Source: Pseudoalteromonas byunsanensis
GTDB lineage: Bacteria; Pseudomonadota; Gammaproteobacteria; Enterobacterales; Alteromonadaceae
Length of the DNA: 64,000 nt
Direction of reading: 5' to 3'
Assembly: GCF_001854475.1 (NCBI RefSeq)
Contig: NZ_MNAN01000027.1
Location: forward strand, 62,001 to 126,000
In this document: in pieces, positions 30,025-38,856 of the stretch
How positions within the stretch are numbered: position 1 is the stretch's first letter
How the letters are laid out: each line of letters starts with the position of its first letter
The notes under the pieces: model-generated
The model's database searches: none
What the model was told of the DNA's origin: nothing
The model's input: only the letters and a program-made list of their open reading frames with translations
Position numbers and translations under genes: made by a program

Positions 30025-30546
30025 GAAGTCTTTATACTTGGCTATCCACTTTTGGCTCATTGTAATAAGCCTTAGATAATCTTTGTTGATGAACAAAGAT
30101 ATAACTATCAGAAAGTCTGATAATTTTATGAGCATGCTATATAGGTACCAAAACCACCATGCTTCTTGGTTGTCTCGAATCACAATATCCGCATACATTA
30201 ATAGAAACAAAAGGCTGTTGAAGCTTAAACAAAAAACCACATAGTAATAAGTTGGTGAAAACTTGAGCTTGAGTATTCTATGCAAGACCCACACCAAGGC
30301 AATTAGCTCTAAATCGTATATGACCCAAAGCAAGAACTGATTCACTGTGCCAGTAAATAAATCATATGAAAAGCTACTTAAGCCGTAAGATGCAGCAACT
30401 AAAATCGATATCAGTAGCACCGATGAGCTAGTTGGCTCTCTATACTTCAGCTTGTGAAATAACTGATATATGACCGAAAAAACCATCGCAATGACGATAA
30501 ACTTATCAAACAAAAAGGGGATATCTATAAAAAAGTTATTATCCAC
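30010..30546 (-). CDS. Unknown five-helix membrane protein, paralogue B
   Basis: 178 residues from GTG at 30546; the ribosome site is weak. Five hydrophobic segments: near 13-31, 43-60, 68-88, 98-118, 130-152. It is clearly paralogous to the protein encoded at 30643-31176: both have Y-x-V-x-F-x-LS-x-N-x-LLF, then an Asp, then N-x-E-x-WWFW-x-x-YS, and a final I/L-N-K/R-D-Y/F-L. The C terminus is a lysine-rich tail. No known family recognised. It lies 96 bases behind the first copy and may share its transcript. Possible roles include immunity, sensing or transport connected with the small peptide gene upstream, but this is positional inference. Confidence 0.72.
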   Translation of the reverse strand: MDNNFFIDIPFLFDKFIVIAMVFSVIYQLFHKLKYREPTSSSVLLISILVAASYGLSSFSYDLFTGTVNQFLLWVIYDLELIALVWVLHRILKLKFSPTYYYVVFCLSFNSLLFLLMYADIVIRDNQEAWWFWYLYSMLIKLSDFLIVISLFINKDYLRLITMSQKWIAKYKDFKTKK

Positions 30547-30616
30547 AAACTATCAATACCCTGTAGGAAACAGAAAATATAAAAAACAAAGAGCACAATC
30601 GATTCGGCCAACTTTA

Positions 30617-30624
30617 GGGGGGGG
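30617..30624. repeat. Run of eight G between the two membrane-protein genes
   Basis: A homopolymer of eight G in the 96-base gap, about 70 bases upstream of the GTG of paralogue B. Such tracts can slip. No other run this long of G or C was noticed in the window. Confidence 0.7.
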
Positions 30625-30642
30625 TAAAACTCCACTCGTGAC

Positions 30643-31176
30643 TCATTTGTTATGTGTGTTTAAAACGCTTGACGTTCTTGAAAGCGCTTTTATTTTATTC
30701 AAAAGACTTCCTATAAATAAAAAGTCTCGATTTAAAATAAGCACAGCAACCATCATTAAGTCCAAGAAGTTGACTGAAACGCTGTAGACTGTCCAAAACC
30801 ACCAAGGTTCACTATTTTCCAAAACAAACCTATCAATATGCATAGCAAAGAATAACAAGCCGTTCATTGATAAACCGAATATAACATACCAATAAGCTCT
30901 TGATGGCACGAGCGAAAAGAGTTTATGCAGCAGCACGATAGCACTCACTGTTAACAAATCACTTAGAAAGAGTATGAAGTAAGGATATGTTGCTGCTAGT
31001 ATTTCTGATAAAAAGTGGTTACTCAAGAAGTAAGAGGTTGCAATGATGCCGGCAGTGATCACTAACGAGTCATTTTTGATTATGTTAAGGACACGAAAGC
31101 TAAGATTAAACACAAAAGCCAGTATTAAACCTAACAGGATAATTGTGTCAAAATGTAAAGTTAGATCACCAAACAA
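30643..31176 (-). CDS. Unknown five-helix membrane protein, paralogue A
   Basis: 177 residues from TTG at 31176. The TTG is supported by AAGAGG seven bases upstream and by alignment with paralogue B. Five hydrophobic segments: about 10-29, 38-60, 64-87, 94-114, 125-148. The motif LENSEPWWFWTVYS matches RDNQEAWWFWYLYS of paralogue B. A short basic C-terminal tail (LLNKIKALSRTSS) is probably cytoplasmic. No family recognised. It begins 29 bases after the stop of the 54-residue peptide gene with no terminator between, so they are likely in one transcript. Confidence 0.75.
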   Translation of the reverse strand: MFGDLTLHFDTIILLGLILAFVFNLSFRVLNIIKNDSLVITAGIIATSYFLSNHFLSEILAATYPYFILFLSDLLTVSAIVLLHKLFSLVPSRAYWYVIFGLSMNGLLFFAMHIDRFVLENSEPWWFWTVYSVSVNFLDLMMVAVLILNRDFLFIGSLLNKIKALSRTSSVLNTHNK

Positions 31177-31205
31177 AATTCAACCTCTTTAAACCTCTCG
31201 GTATC

Positions 31206-31370
31206 TTAATCGTAACTTTTAACGATAACACCAGCGGCGCGGGCACCACTCACTTGACCGAGTAATTCTTTATTTGATAGTACCTTAGCAGAAAGAACAG
31301 TCGCTTGACTAGTATTACCGTTTAAGCTTGAATGTTTTTTACCCGCCATTGTTTTTTTTAGTAGTTTCAT
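31206..31370 (-). CDS. Small peptide precursor with double-glycine-like (GA) leader
   Basis: 54 residues found by hand; too short for the usual length cut-off. AGGGGA sits four bases before ATG at 31370, and a good promoter lies upstream. The N terminus is basic (MKLLKKTMAGKKHSS). Residues 31-43 read LSNKELLGQVSGA, resembling the leader consensus LSxxELxxVxGG/GA of bacteriocin and signal peptides exported by C39-peptidase ABC transporters, with one extra residue between Leu-Ser and Gly-Ala. Cleavage after Ala43 would release 11 residues, RAAGVIVKSYD. No Cys, so no disulphide or lanthionine. No C39 transporter is in the window. It could instead be a non-exported small protein. Confidence 0.6.
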   Translation of the reverse strand: MKLLKKTMAGKKHSSLNGNTSQATVLSAKVLSNKELLGQVSGARAAGVIVKSYD

Positions 31371-31400
31371 ATTTTCCCCTACAACAAATTTTAAACATTT

Positions 31401-31429
31401 ATAATATGTTTATAACATTAAAATTACAA
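31401..31429 (-). promoter_or_regulatory. Sigma-70 type promoter of the peptide unit
   Basis: On the minus strand: TTGTAA, 17 bases, TATTAT. Transcription would start near 31394, about 24 bases before the ATG at 31370. The surroundings are very AT-rich. Confidence 0.6.
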
Positions 31430-31529
31430 ACCAAGCTTTTTTGTAGCAAATATCAAGCCACCATTATTTGACACTTCTAACTTGTGAGTTGAATCTACAA
31501 AAGATAGGGATAAACTGAATCTAAGAGCA

Positions 31530-31566
31530 AAAAAAAAGGGCGCCTGGGATCAACCAGACGCCTTTT
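31530..31566 (-). terminator. Terminator of the arg operon
   Basis: On the minus strand GGCGTCTGG, TTGAT loop, CCAGGCGCC followed by a run of about ten T. It lies just behind the argH stop. Confidence 0.92.
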
Positions 31567-31583
31567 ACGGTCTTTCAGGGAGT

Positions 31584-33449
31584 TCAGGCGACAAACTTAC
31601 ACGGGATCACCGTACTTTTTGCCGCCTTTAATAGGAATTCCATTGCCACTTCGTCGCAATGGTCTTTACGCAAACACAAGTCACAGTCCTTCATTACCTT
31701 TTCAGGTAACGTGTCTTTAGTGCAATAACTAAAGCCTTGCTTAGTAAAAAAGCCCGGTACGCGCGTTAACACAATCACTCTGTTAAGCGCCAGTTTACGC
31801 GCTTTGATCAGTAGATACTGAACTAACTGCATACCTTGCCCTTTAACATGAGTTTGCGGGTCGACCCCTAGAGAGCGAATTTCAGCTAAACCAGTGTCAT
31901 AAATGTACAGCGAGGCGCACCCCGTGATCTTGCCATCCACCACCGTCACAGCAAATTCGTTAATGGAGTGGATCATGTCACTTTTTGCCCGCGGCAAGTT
32001 TTCGCCGACCTTTGCCCAGTGCTGAATGAGCCCCGCAATAGCATCCACATCATCCAAATTAGCGTCTCTAACTAGGATTTGCTGTTTTTTTTTCGCCGCT
32101 CGTACGGCTTGCTCTACTTGCGTGACCGATGTACCACCTAACGCCTGACGTGCAGCAATGCCCGCATCCAACTCCAATACTGGATACACATCGTCGGTGA
32201 TCACAGAGCAAACCTGCTGGAATGTCTCAAGGCTTAACTGCTCTAGGTTTTTACCCTCAGCAATGGCTATTTGTACCAATTGGCCAACAATGTGATGTCC
32301 CTCTCTAAATGGGATCCCTTTCGCAACTAGATAATCAGCCAATTCTGTGGCATTGGCGTGCCCACCTTGTGCCGCCTTACGCGTCGTTTGAGCATTTACC
32401 TTTAAGCCTTTAATACAGGCCTCTGCCATATGAATACAAGCAAGCCAAGTAGGCATCGCATCAAACAAGCCCTCTTTGTCTTCCTGCATATCTTTATTGT
32501 ATGCCAGTGGTAGTGCTTTGAGGGTCATCATCATGGCACTAAACGCCCCAAATACACGTCCGGTTTTACCACGAATTAACTCCAGCGCATCTGGGTTTTT
32601 CTTTTGTGGCATTAATGACGAACCTGAGGTGACATTGTCTGCCAGTTCAATAAACGCAGCTTCACCTGAATTATAGAAGATCAAATCTTCTGCAAAACGT
32701 GACAAGTGCATCATCGAAATACTGGCGCAAGCAAGTAGCTCAACCACAAAGTCCCTATCTGATACTGCATCTAAGCTATTACGGCTCGCATGACTAAAAC
32801 CCAAATTGGTCGCCAAAGTTTCTCTATCAATCGGGTAAGCGGTGCCAGCAAGCGCGCCGCTACCAAGCGGACACACATTTAAACGAATGAGCGCATCTTG
32901 CAGACGAGATTCATCCCGCTCAAGCATTTCAACATAAGCCATACACCAATGACTAAAAAGCACAGGTTGCGCACGCTGCAGATGGGTGTAACCCGGCAAA
33001 ATAGTGCCAAGTTCACGTTCCGCCAAATTCACAAAGGCAGATTTTAAAGAGCCTAAGGCAGCCAGCAACTGCTCAGCACATTGACGACTCCAAAGTCTAA
33101 AGTCTGTCGCCACTTGATCGTTGCGACTGCGCCCTGTATGTAGCTTTTTAGCTAAGTCGCCCACCTGTTCGATAAGCTTTGCTTCAACATACGAATGAAT
33201 ATCCTCATACCCAGCATTTGCAACCGCACTTATATCTTGCTGTACGCTTTCTAGTAAAGCATTCAACGCTGCAACCAGTTCCTGATGTTCTTGCTCATTG
33301 AGCACGTTCACCTGTTGCAGCGCGCCAGCCCACGCAATGGAGCCAACGATGTCCTGCTCCGCCAATTGATAATCAAAAGGCAAAGAGTCATTAAATTGTT
33401 TAAATGCCGCATCCGGACCCGATGAAAAACGCCCGCCCCATAACGCCAT
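31584..33449 (-). CDS. argH: Fused argininosuccinate lyase / N-acetyltransferase ArgH(A)
   Basis: 621 residues. Residues 1 to about 455 are argininosuccinate lyase: [13 protein letters not shown], the SRNDQVATD segment, TYPIDRE-like region and the signature [12 protein letters not shown] near 280. A GNAT domain follows (about 465-621) starting [21 protein letters not shown] and containing [22 protein letters not shown], the acetyl-CoA loop. This fusion, called argH(A), is known from Moritella, Vibrio and Alteromonadales, where the GNAT part supplies N-acetylglutamate synthase. So the cluster covers both the first and last steps of arginine synthesis. A CxxC-type pair ([12 protein letters not shown]) sits in the GNAT end. 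Confidence 0.96.
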   Translation of the reverse strand: MALWGGRFSSGPDAAFKQFNDSLPFDYQLAEQDIVGSIAWAGALQQVNVLNEQEHQELVAALNALLESVQQDISAVANAGYEDIHSYVEAKLIEQVGDLAKKLHTGRSRNDQVATDFRLWSRQCAEQLLAALGSLKSAFVNLAERELGTILPGYTHLQRAQPVLFSHWCMAYVEMLERDESRLQDALIRLNVCPLGSGALAGTAYPIDRETLATNLGFSHASRNSLDAVSDRDFVVELLACASISMMHLSRFAEDLIFYNSGEAAFIELADNVTSGSSLMPQKKNPDALELIRGKTGRVFGAFSAMMMTLKALPLAYNKDMQEDKEGLFDAMPTWLACIHMAEACIKGLKVNAQTTRKAAQGGHANATELADYLVAKGIPFREGHHIVGQLVQIAIAEGKNLEQLSLETFQQVCSVITDDVYPVLELDAGIAARQALGGTSVTQVEQAVRAAKKKQQILVRDANLDDVDAIAGLIQHWAKVGENLPRAKSDMIHSINEFAVTVVDGKITGCASLYIYDTGLAEIRSLGVDPQTHVKGQGMQLVQYLLIKARKLALNRVIVLTRVPGFFTKQGFSYCTKDTLPEKVMKDCDLCLRKDHCDEVAMEFLLKAAKSTVIPCKFVA

Positions 33450-33472
33450 AATGTTTCTCCTAACGATCTGTA

Positions 33473-34678
33473 TTACGACTTTTTGTTTAATGCTGCTATC
33501 CGGCTGGATAACGAGAATAAACGAATAAACCCTTCGGCATGAGATTGATCGTAAACATCATCTTCGCCAAATGTTGCAAAGTCTTCACTGTATAAACTGT
33601 TCACTGATTGCTTTTGCACAGCACTCACATGTCCTTTATATAGCTTCAAAACCACATCTCCGGTAGCAACACCTGATAGTGCTTCAGCGCCCGCTAAAAT
33701 CGAATCTTTCAGTGGCGTAAACCAGCGACCGTCATACACTAAATGTGCAAATTCACAGGCCAAGGTCTCTTTCCATTTACGACTAGATTTATCTAACACC
33801 AACTCGTCAATGGCTTGCAACGCCGCCATGATCACAGTACCTCCTGGTGTTTCATAACAGCCGCGAGACTTCATACCCACTAAACGGTTTTCGACAATGT
33901 CAACGCGACCCACACCATGGGCAGAAGCTATCTGATTTAATTGCACCAAACACTGGTAAGGGCTAAAACGCTCACCGTTAACAGCTACCACCTGACCCTC
34001 TTCAACTCTTACCGATACAAACTCGGGTTTATCTGGCGCTTGCTCTGGTGACACAGTCCAAGTCCACACTTGTTCACTCGGTTGGTTCCATGGGTTCTCT
34101 AGCTCACCTCCCTCATGAGAGATGTGCCATGCGTTGGCGTCACGACTGTAAATTTTGGTTGCTGATGCAGAACATGGAATGTTGCGCTCAGCTAGATATT
34201 CCAATAGTGATTCACGGCTGGATAAATTCCACTCACGCCATGGCGCAACAACCTTAAGATCCGGTGCCAACGCCGCAAAGCAAGACTCAAAGCGAACCTG
34301 ATCATTACCTTTGCCGGTACAACCGTGCGATAACGCATCGGCACCTACTTTACGTGCTACTTCAACTTGCGCTTTGGCAATGATAGGACGCGCCATTGAT
34401 GTACCCAGCAAATAGGTGCCCTCATAGATAGCGCCCGTTTTCAGCGTTGGATAAATATAATCACTAACAAGCTGCTCTTTTAAATCCACGATGTAGCATT
34501 CAGATGCACCTGAAGCGATAGCTTTTTCTTCAACACCTGCTAACTCTTCCTCACCTTGACCAACATCAGCCACAAACGCCACAACTTCACAGCCATAGTT
34601 TTCTTTTAACCAAGGAACAATCGCCGATGTATCTAAACCACCAGAGTAGGCCAATACAACTTTTTTGATTTCGCTCAT
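33473..34678 (-). CDS. argG: Argininosuccinate synthase
   Basis: 401 residues. N-terminal [20 protein letters not shown] is the PP-loop ATP-binding motif. [16 protein letters not shown] and [17 protein letters not shown] are diagnostic. Joins citrulline and aspartate using ATP. 23 bases before argH in the same operon. Confidence 0.98.
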   Translation of the reverse strand: MSEIKKVVLAYSGGLDTSAIVPWLKENYGCEVVAFVADVGQGEEELAGVEEKAIASGASECYIVDLKEQLVSDYIYPTLKTGAIYEGTYLLGTSMARPIIAKAQVEVARKVGADALSHGCTGKGNDQVRFESCFAALAPDLKVVAPWREWNLSSRESLLEYLAERNIPCSASATKIYSRDANAWHISHEGGELENPWNQPSEQVWTWTVSPEQAPDKPEFVSVRVEEGQVVAVNGERFSPYQCLVQLNQIASAHGVGRVDIVENRLVGMKSRGCYETPGGTVIMAALQAIDELVLDKSSRKWKETLACEFAHLVYDGRWFTPLKDSILAGAEALSGVATGDVVLKLYKGHVSAVQKQSVNSLYSEDFATFGEDDVYDQSHAEGFIRLFSLSSRIAALNKKS

Positions 34679-34691
34679 TTGCTTTACATCC

Positions 34692-35612
34692 TTACACGTA
34701 ATTTGGATTTAATAGAGATACCAGCAAAGCATTCTGGGCATGCATGCGGTTTTGTGCTTGTTGAATTATTTTTGAATTTTTGCCGTCCATCACCTCAGAG
34801 GTGATCTCATACTCTCTATGCGCAGGCTGGCAATGCAATACGGTACTCGCGCCTGTTTGCTTAACTAATGCTTGATTGATTTGATAAGGTAAAAAGGTCT
34901 GTTTCACTTGCTCCAGCGACGCGTTATTTCCCATAGAAACCCAAGTATCTGCATACAGCGCATTCGCGCCTGCTGCGGCTTCAATTCGGTCACTGATCAA
35001 TACAGACGCCCCATTTGCGGCTGCGATCTGTTCTGCTTGCTTAACTATTTGCGCATCTGGCGAGTGTCCTTTGGGACAGACCGCCACAAAGTCGGTCCCT
35101 AAAGTAGCCGCCAACAACATTAAGGAGTGAGTAACATTATTACCCTCCCCCAAATATGCCAGTTTCAATTGGCTTACATCACCGTGTACTTCTTGCAAGG
35201 TTAAAAAATCTGCCAATGCCTGACACGGGTGATATAAGTCACACAAACTATTTACCACTGGAATGGAGGCATGTTCAGACAATGTAGTTAAGGTGCTGTG
35301 ATGATTTACCCGAGCAACCAATGCATCAGCCCAAGCGGAGATATTCAACGCGAAGTCTTTTACCGACTCACGATTGCCTATCGCACCATTTTGCTGATCT
35401 AAATAAACGGCATGTCCACCTAATTTATTGATGCCTATATCAAACGACAAGCGCGTCCGTAGGCTAGGCTTCTCATATAGCGTCACTATCGATTTGCCCG
35501 TCAACGCATTCGCATATTCTTGTGGCTGACTTTTAATATTTTGTGCAAGTTGTAGTAACTTTAAAATCTTTGCTTGGTCTAACTCTAGACCCGTTAAAAA
35601 ATGTTGTAGCAT
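34692..35612 (-). CDS. argF: Ornithine carbamoyltransferase
   Basis: 306 residues. Carbamoyl-phosphate motif [12 protein letters not shown] near 48-60; [11 protein letters not shown] near 127; and [11 protein letters not shown], where the family usually has HCLPA, near 262. Forms citrulline from ornithine and carbamoyl phosphate. Between argB and argG, gaps of 8 and 13 bases. Confidence 0.96.
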   Translation of the reverse strand: MLQHFLTGLELDQAKILKLLQLAQNIKSQPQEYANALTGKSIVTLYEKPSLRTRLSFDIGINKLGGHAVYLDQQNGAIGNRESVKDFALNISAWADALVARVNHHSTLTTLSEHASIPVVNSLCDLYHPCQALADFLTLQEVHGDVSQLKLAYLGEGNNVTHSLMLLAATLGTDFVAVCPKGHSPDAQIVKQAEQIAAANGASVLISDRIEAAAGANALYADTWVSMGNNASLEQVKQTFLPYQINQALVKQTGASTVLHCQPAHREYEITSEVMDGKNSKIIQQAQNRMHAQNALLVSLLNPNYV

Positions 35613-35620
35613 GTTTAATC

Positions 35621-36394
35621 CTATGGAGTGATTTTGGTTCCGATATGCGCACCTTCAACGAGCGCCCCCAAGTTTTCTGGCTTTTGCCAACTTGAGATAT
35701 ACACTCCACGTCGTAAGTGTTGGGCTGCGCGAAGGCTGGTCTTAACTTTGACCTCCATTCCGCCCACTATCACTCCTGTTGCAATTAACTCTTCTATCTG
35801 TGACTTATCTAATTGGTGAAGCGGTTGCTTATTGGCATCCAATACCGCTTCTACGTCTGTCATAAATATTAATTCCGCATTGAGTTGACTCGCTATGGCG
35901 GCCGCCGCTTCATCCGCATTCACGTTATAAAGCTGTCCATCTTCACCAATTCCGACAGAACTAACTAAAGGAGTACGCCCCAGCTCCAATAAAGCCGCTA
36001 AAATCCCTTTGTCATGTGTAATACACTCACCAACCTGACCCAATGCCTTAAGTTTTTGCTGTGCCATCAAGCCTGCTTCATACAAACAGCACCCTACCGG
36101 CGATAAACTCTCATTGATGGCATGCGCCATCAGTTGCTTATTGGCACATCCTGCAAGTGCACCAACAATGTAAGGCATTTGTTCTTTTGGGCTGATCCGC
36201 AAGCCCTGATGTTTTGCAGTTGCAAACCCTGCATCATTCAACCAGCGGTCCACCAAAGAGCCGCCACCATGAACAAGAACAAATTGTTTTGACGCATCAC
36301 TGTTGCTGATCTTCGCAAGTTGTGAAAATAACGCCTGAGCTGCACCTTCCGCATCGAGCACCGCTCCACCTATCTTGATCACCCATGTTTGCAT
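35621..36394 (-). CDS. argB: Acetylglutamate kinase
   Basis: About 257 residues from ATG at 36394, which has AAGGAG eight bases before; GTG at 36400 is less likely. VIKIGGAVLD and VLVHGGGSLVDRWL are the substrate-binding glycine loops, and NVNADEAAAAIASQL and MTDVEAVLD follow. Phosphorylates N-acetylglutamate. Its ATG shares one base with the argC stop (TAATG). Confidence 0.95.
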   Translation of the reverse strand: MQTWVIKIGGAVLDAEGAAQALFSQLAKISNSDASKQFVLVHGGGSLVDRWLNDAGFATAKHQGLRISPKEQMPYIVGALAGCANKQLMAHAINESLSPVGCCLYEAGLMAQQKLKALGQVGECITHDKGILAALLELGRTPLVSSVGIGEDGQLYNVNADEAAAAIASQLNAELIFMTDVEAVLDANKQPLHQLDKSQIEELIATGVIVGGMEVKVKTSLRAAQHLRRGVYISSWQKPENLGALVEGAHIGTKITP

Positions 36395-37419
36395 TACCAC
36401 ACTCCTTTTAAGCCAAGTTCGCTACTAAGCGAACAGGCTAAGTTCATGCACTGCAGCGCTTGACCAGCCGCGCCTTTAAGCAAGTTATCAATCGCAACCA
36501 CAACAATGAGTTGCTGACCTTGCTGTTGCCAACCTATATCTACAAATGGTTGTCCAGCAACGCTTTTGATGGAAGGCAACTGCGCGCCCTTGAGGCGTAT
36601 AAGCGGCTCATCTGCCAGTACCTGATAAGCTTCACTGATCTGTGATGACGTCACTTGTGGCTTAAGTTCTATATAGATAGTTTCTAAGATGCCGCGCGAA
36701 AAATTCCCCAAGTGAGGTGTAAACAACACGTCATGACCGAGATGTTGACTGATCTCTGGGGTATGACGATGATTGAATAATCCATAGGGTGCCAAAGACA
36801 CTTCACAAAAATGTGTATTTAAACTGGCCTTTCTTCCTGCACCAGTGACCCCAGAGACGGCATTGATGATAATTTGACGATCCGCCAATAAATTTGCCTG
36901 TTTCAAAGGTTTTAAAGCATTTAGAGCGGCTGTTGGATAACATCCTGCAACCGCAACCAATTGCGCGCCACTGATAGCTTGTGCATTCCATTCAGCTAAA
37001 CCATATTCAGCTTGCTCTAACCATTGCGGGTAAGGGTGGCTAAAACCGTAATAACGCTCGTAATCAGCACTGCTTGCTAAGCGAAAGCCACCTGAAAGGT
37101 CAAATACCTTTTTACCCATTGCTAAAAATTTGGGTGCCAGTTCAACACTCACTTGATGATCTGTGCATAAGCAGACGAAATCCGCCTGCTCGGCAATGTC
37201 TGCAAAAGCTTGTTCGGTTAAAGGGAGTAAGGGCGTGTCGAGCAAAACTCCATGCTCGGGATACAACAGGCTCAATGACTTGTTCTTATCCAAGCTTTGC
37301 TCTGACACGTAACAACCCGACAGGGAGAAGTTGGGGTGTTTGGCTATAAGGCTGGCAAGTTCTGCACCGCTATATCCGCTGGCGCCGACTACCGCTACTT
37401 TCTTGTTCACATTCATCAT
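36394..37419 (-). CDS. argC: N-acetyl-gamma-glutamyl-phosphate reductase
   Basis: 341 residues. VAVVGASGYSGAELASL is the NADP-binding loop; VAVAGCYPTAALNAL holds the catalytic Cys near residue 160; SGVTGAGRKA and FTPHLGNFSRGI follow. First gene of the leftward argCBFGH operon; two adjacent ATGs at 37419 and 37416 are both possible starts. Confidence 0.96.
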   Translation of the reverse strand: MMNVNKKVAVVGASGYSGAELASLIAKHPNFSLSGCYVSEQSLDKNKSLSLLYPEHGVLLDTPLLPLTEQAFADIAEQADFVCLCTDHQVSVELAPKFLAMGKKVFDLSGGFRLASSADYERYYGFSHPYPQWLEQAEYGLAEWNAQAISGAQLVAVAGCYPTAALNALKPLKQANLLADRQIIINAVSGVTGAGRKASLNTHFCEVSLAPYGLFNHRHTPEISQHLGHDVLFTPHLGNFSRGILETIYIELKPQVTSSQISEAYQVLADEPLIRLKGAQLPSIKSVAGQPFVDIGWQQQGQQLIVVVAIDNLLKGAAGQALQCMNLACSLSSELGLKGVW

Positions 37420-37525
37420 TTTTAATCAAGGTCTCTTATTTGTATTGCGTTTACAGGTCAAAATGAAATTAAATAGTGAATGAGTATCGTCGCATGCCAG
37501 CCTCTAAAATATTTATGCTAAAAAA

Positions 37526-37543
37526 GTGAATTGATATTCATAC
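37526..37543. promoter_or_regulatory. ARG box (ArgR operator) between argC and argE
   Basis: GTGAATTGATATTCATAC closely fits the ArgR consensus of two TGAAT/ATTCA arms with a 4-base AT-rich centre. It lies in the divergent argC-argE region. A weaker half-match, TTGAATAAATATTTTG, is near 37574-37590. Confidence 0.75.
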
Positions 37544-37597
37544 TAAACACCTTTAAATTGTTATGCAAACACTTTGAATAAATATTTTGGATTTTTT

Positions 37598-38752
37598 ATG
37601 GCAACCCCGACTTTTTTAGCTATGTATCAGCAACTCATCGCCAACCCATCCGTCAGTGCTTTGGACGAGTCTCTTAATATGAGCAATCGTCCTGTGATAG
37701 AGCTGCTGGCGCACTGGTGTGAAAGCCTTGGCTTTACAGTGGAGATCACCGAACTGCAAAGCGCCCCTGGTAAATTCAACTTACTCGCCAAGCGCGGTAC
37801 TGGGGAAGGAGGTTTAATGCTTGCGGGCCATACCGACACCGTACCATTTGACGATAGTCGCTGGAACTTTGACCCATTTCAGTTAAAACAACATGACAAC
37901 CGACTCTACGGTTTAGGCTCAATAGATATGAAAGGCTTTTTCGCCTTTGTATTAGATGCCATCAAAACACTCGATGAACAGGGTGCAAAACAAACAGAAC
38001 CACTGTTAATTTTGGCAACCGCCGACGAAGAAACCACAATGGCTGGCGCGCAACAAATTGCCAGGCACCCTGATTTAAAACCCGCACGCTGTATCATAGG
38101 CGAACCCACAGATATGACGCCGGTATACACGCACAAGGGGCATATGAGTAGTGCGATTCGAATCCTTGGTCGCTCGGGTCATAGCTCCGATCCTGACAGA
38201 GGACTAAATGCAATTGAAGTCATGCATTTGGTGATTACAAAATTATTGCAACTAAAAGAACAGTTAAAGAATAAATATTCACTTTCTGATTTTGCTATTC
38301 CCTACCCGACACTGAATCTGGGACATATTCATGGCGGTGACAACGCCAACCGTATTTGTGGCTGTTGTGAACTGCATATTGACCTGCGCCCTCTACCTGG
38401 GTTGAGCATTAAAGAGCTACAAATATTACTGTTAGAAGCAATCGCTCCTGTTAATGCACAATACCCTAATAGTGTTGAAGTCATTGACCTGCATGACCCA
38501 ATCCCAGCATTTAGCGGTAGCACTGACAGTGCATTGGTTAAATTGGCCGAACAAGTATCAAATTCTAAAGCTGTGGCAGTTAACTACTGTACCGAAGCGC
38601 CATTTATTCAACAGCTTGGCTGTGAAACCATCGTTATGGGTCCTGGCAGCATTGAACAAGCACACCAACCCGATGAGTTTCTAGCAATAGAGAAAGTAGC
38701 ACCGGCACAGCAGCAGATCAGCTATTTGATAAATGAGCTGTGCTTTAGTTAG
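37598..38752 (+). CDS. argE: Acetylornithine deacetylase
   Basis: About 384 residues from ATG at 37598; the TTG at 37574 is less likely. M20 metallopeptidase fold: LAGHTDTVPFDD supplies the first metal His, GLGSIDMKGFFAF the bridging Asp, ATADEETTMAGA the catalytic Glu and metal Glu, and IGEPTDM and HGGDNANRICGCCEL follow. Releases acetate from N-acetylornithine. Divergent from argCBFGH, as is usual in Alteromonadales and Enterobacteria. Confidence 0.95.
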   Translation: MATPTFLAMYQQLIANPSVSALDESLNMSNRPVIELLAHWCESLGFTVEITELQSAPGKFNLLAKRGTGEGGLMLAGHTDTVPFDDSRWNFDPFQLKQHDNRLYGLGSIDMKGFFAFVLDAIKTLDEQGAKQTEPLLILATADEETTMAGAQQIARHPDLKPARCIIGEPTDMTPVYTHKGHMSSAIRILGRSGHSSDPDRGLNAIEVMHLVITKLLQLKEQLKNKYSLSDFAIPYPTLNLGHIHGGDNANRICGCCELHIDLRPLPGLSIKELQILLLEAIAPVNAQYPNSVEVIDLHDPIPAFSGSTDSALVKLAEQVSNSKAVAVNYCTEAPFIQQLGCETIVMGPGSIEQAHQPDEFLAIEKVAPAQQQISYLINELCFS

Positions 38753-38821
38753 CACCTCAAGTCATCATGTGCTGACGTAAACTTGGGAAAAAACCAAATA
38801 ACCCGAAGCCAATGACCAAAA

Positions 38822-38850
38822 AAAAGCTGGCAACCTGCCAGCTTTTTTTA
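38822..38850. terminator. Bidirectional terminator between argE and metalloprotease
   Basis: GCTGGCA / TGCCAGC stem with a 3-base loop, flanked by an A run on the left and T run on the right. Confidence 0.92.
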
Positions 38851-38856
38851 TCTCGG

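Noticed and set aside
30470..30787. 105-codon plus-strand frame over the membrane-gene gap
   Set aside because: Overlaps both paralogues antisense, basic low-complexity translation, no ribosome site.
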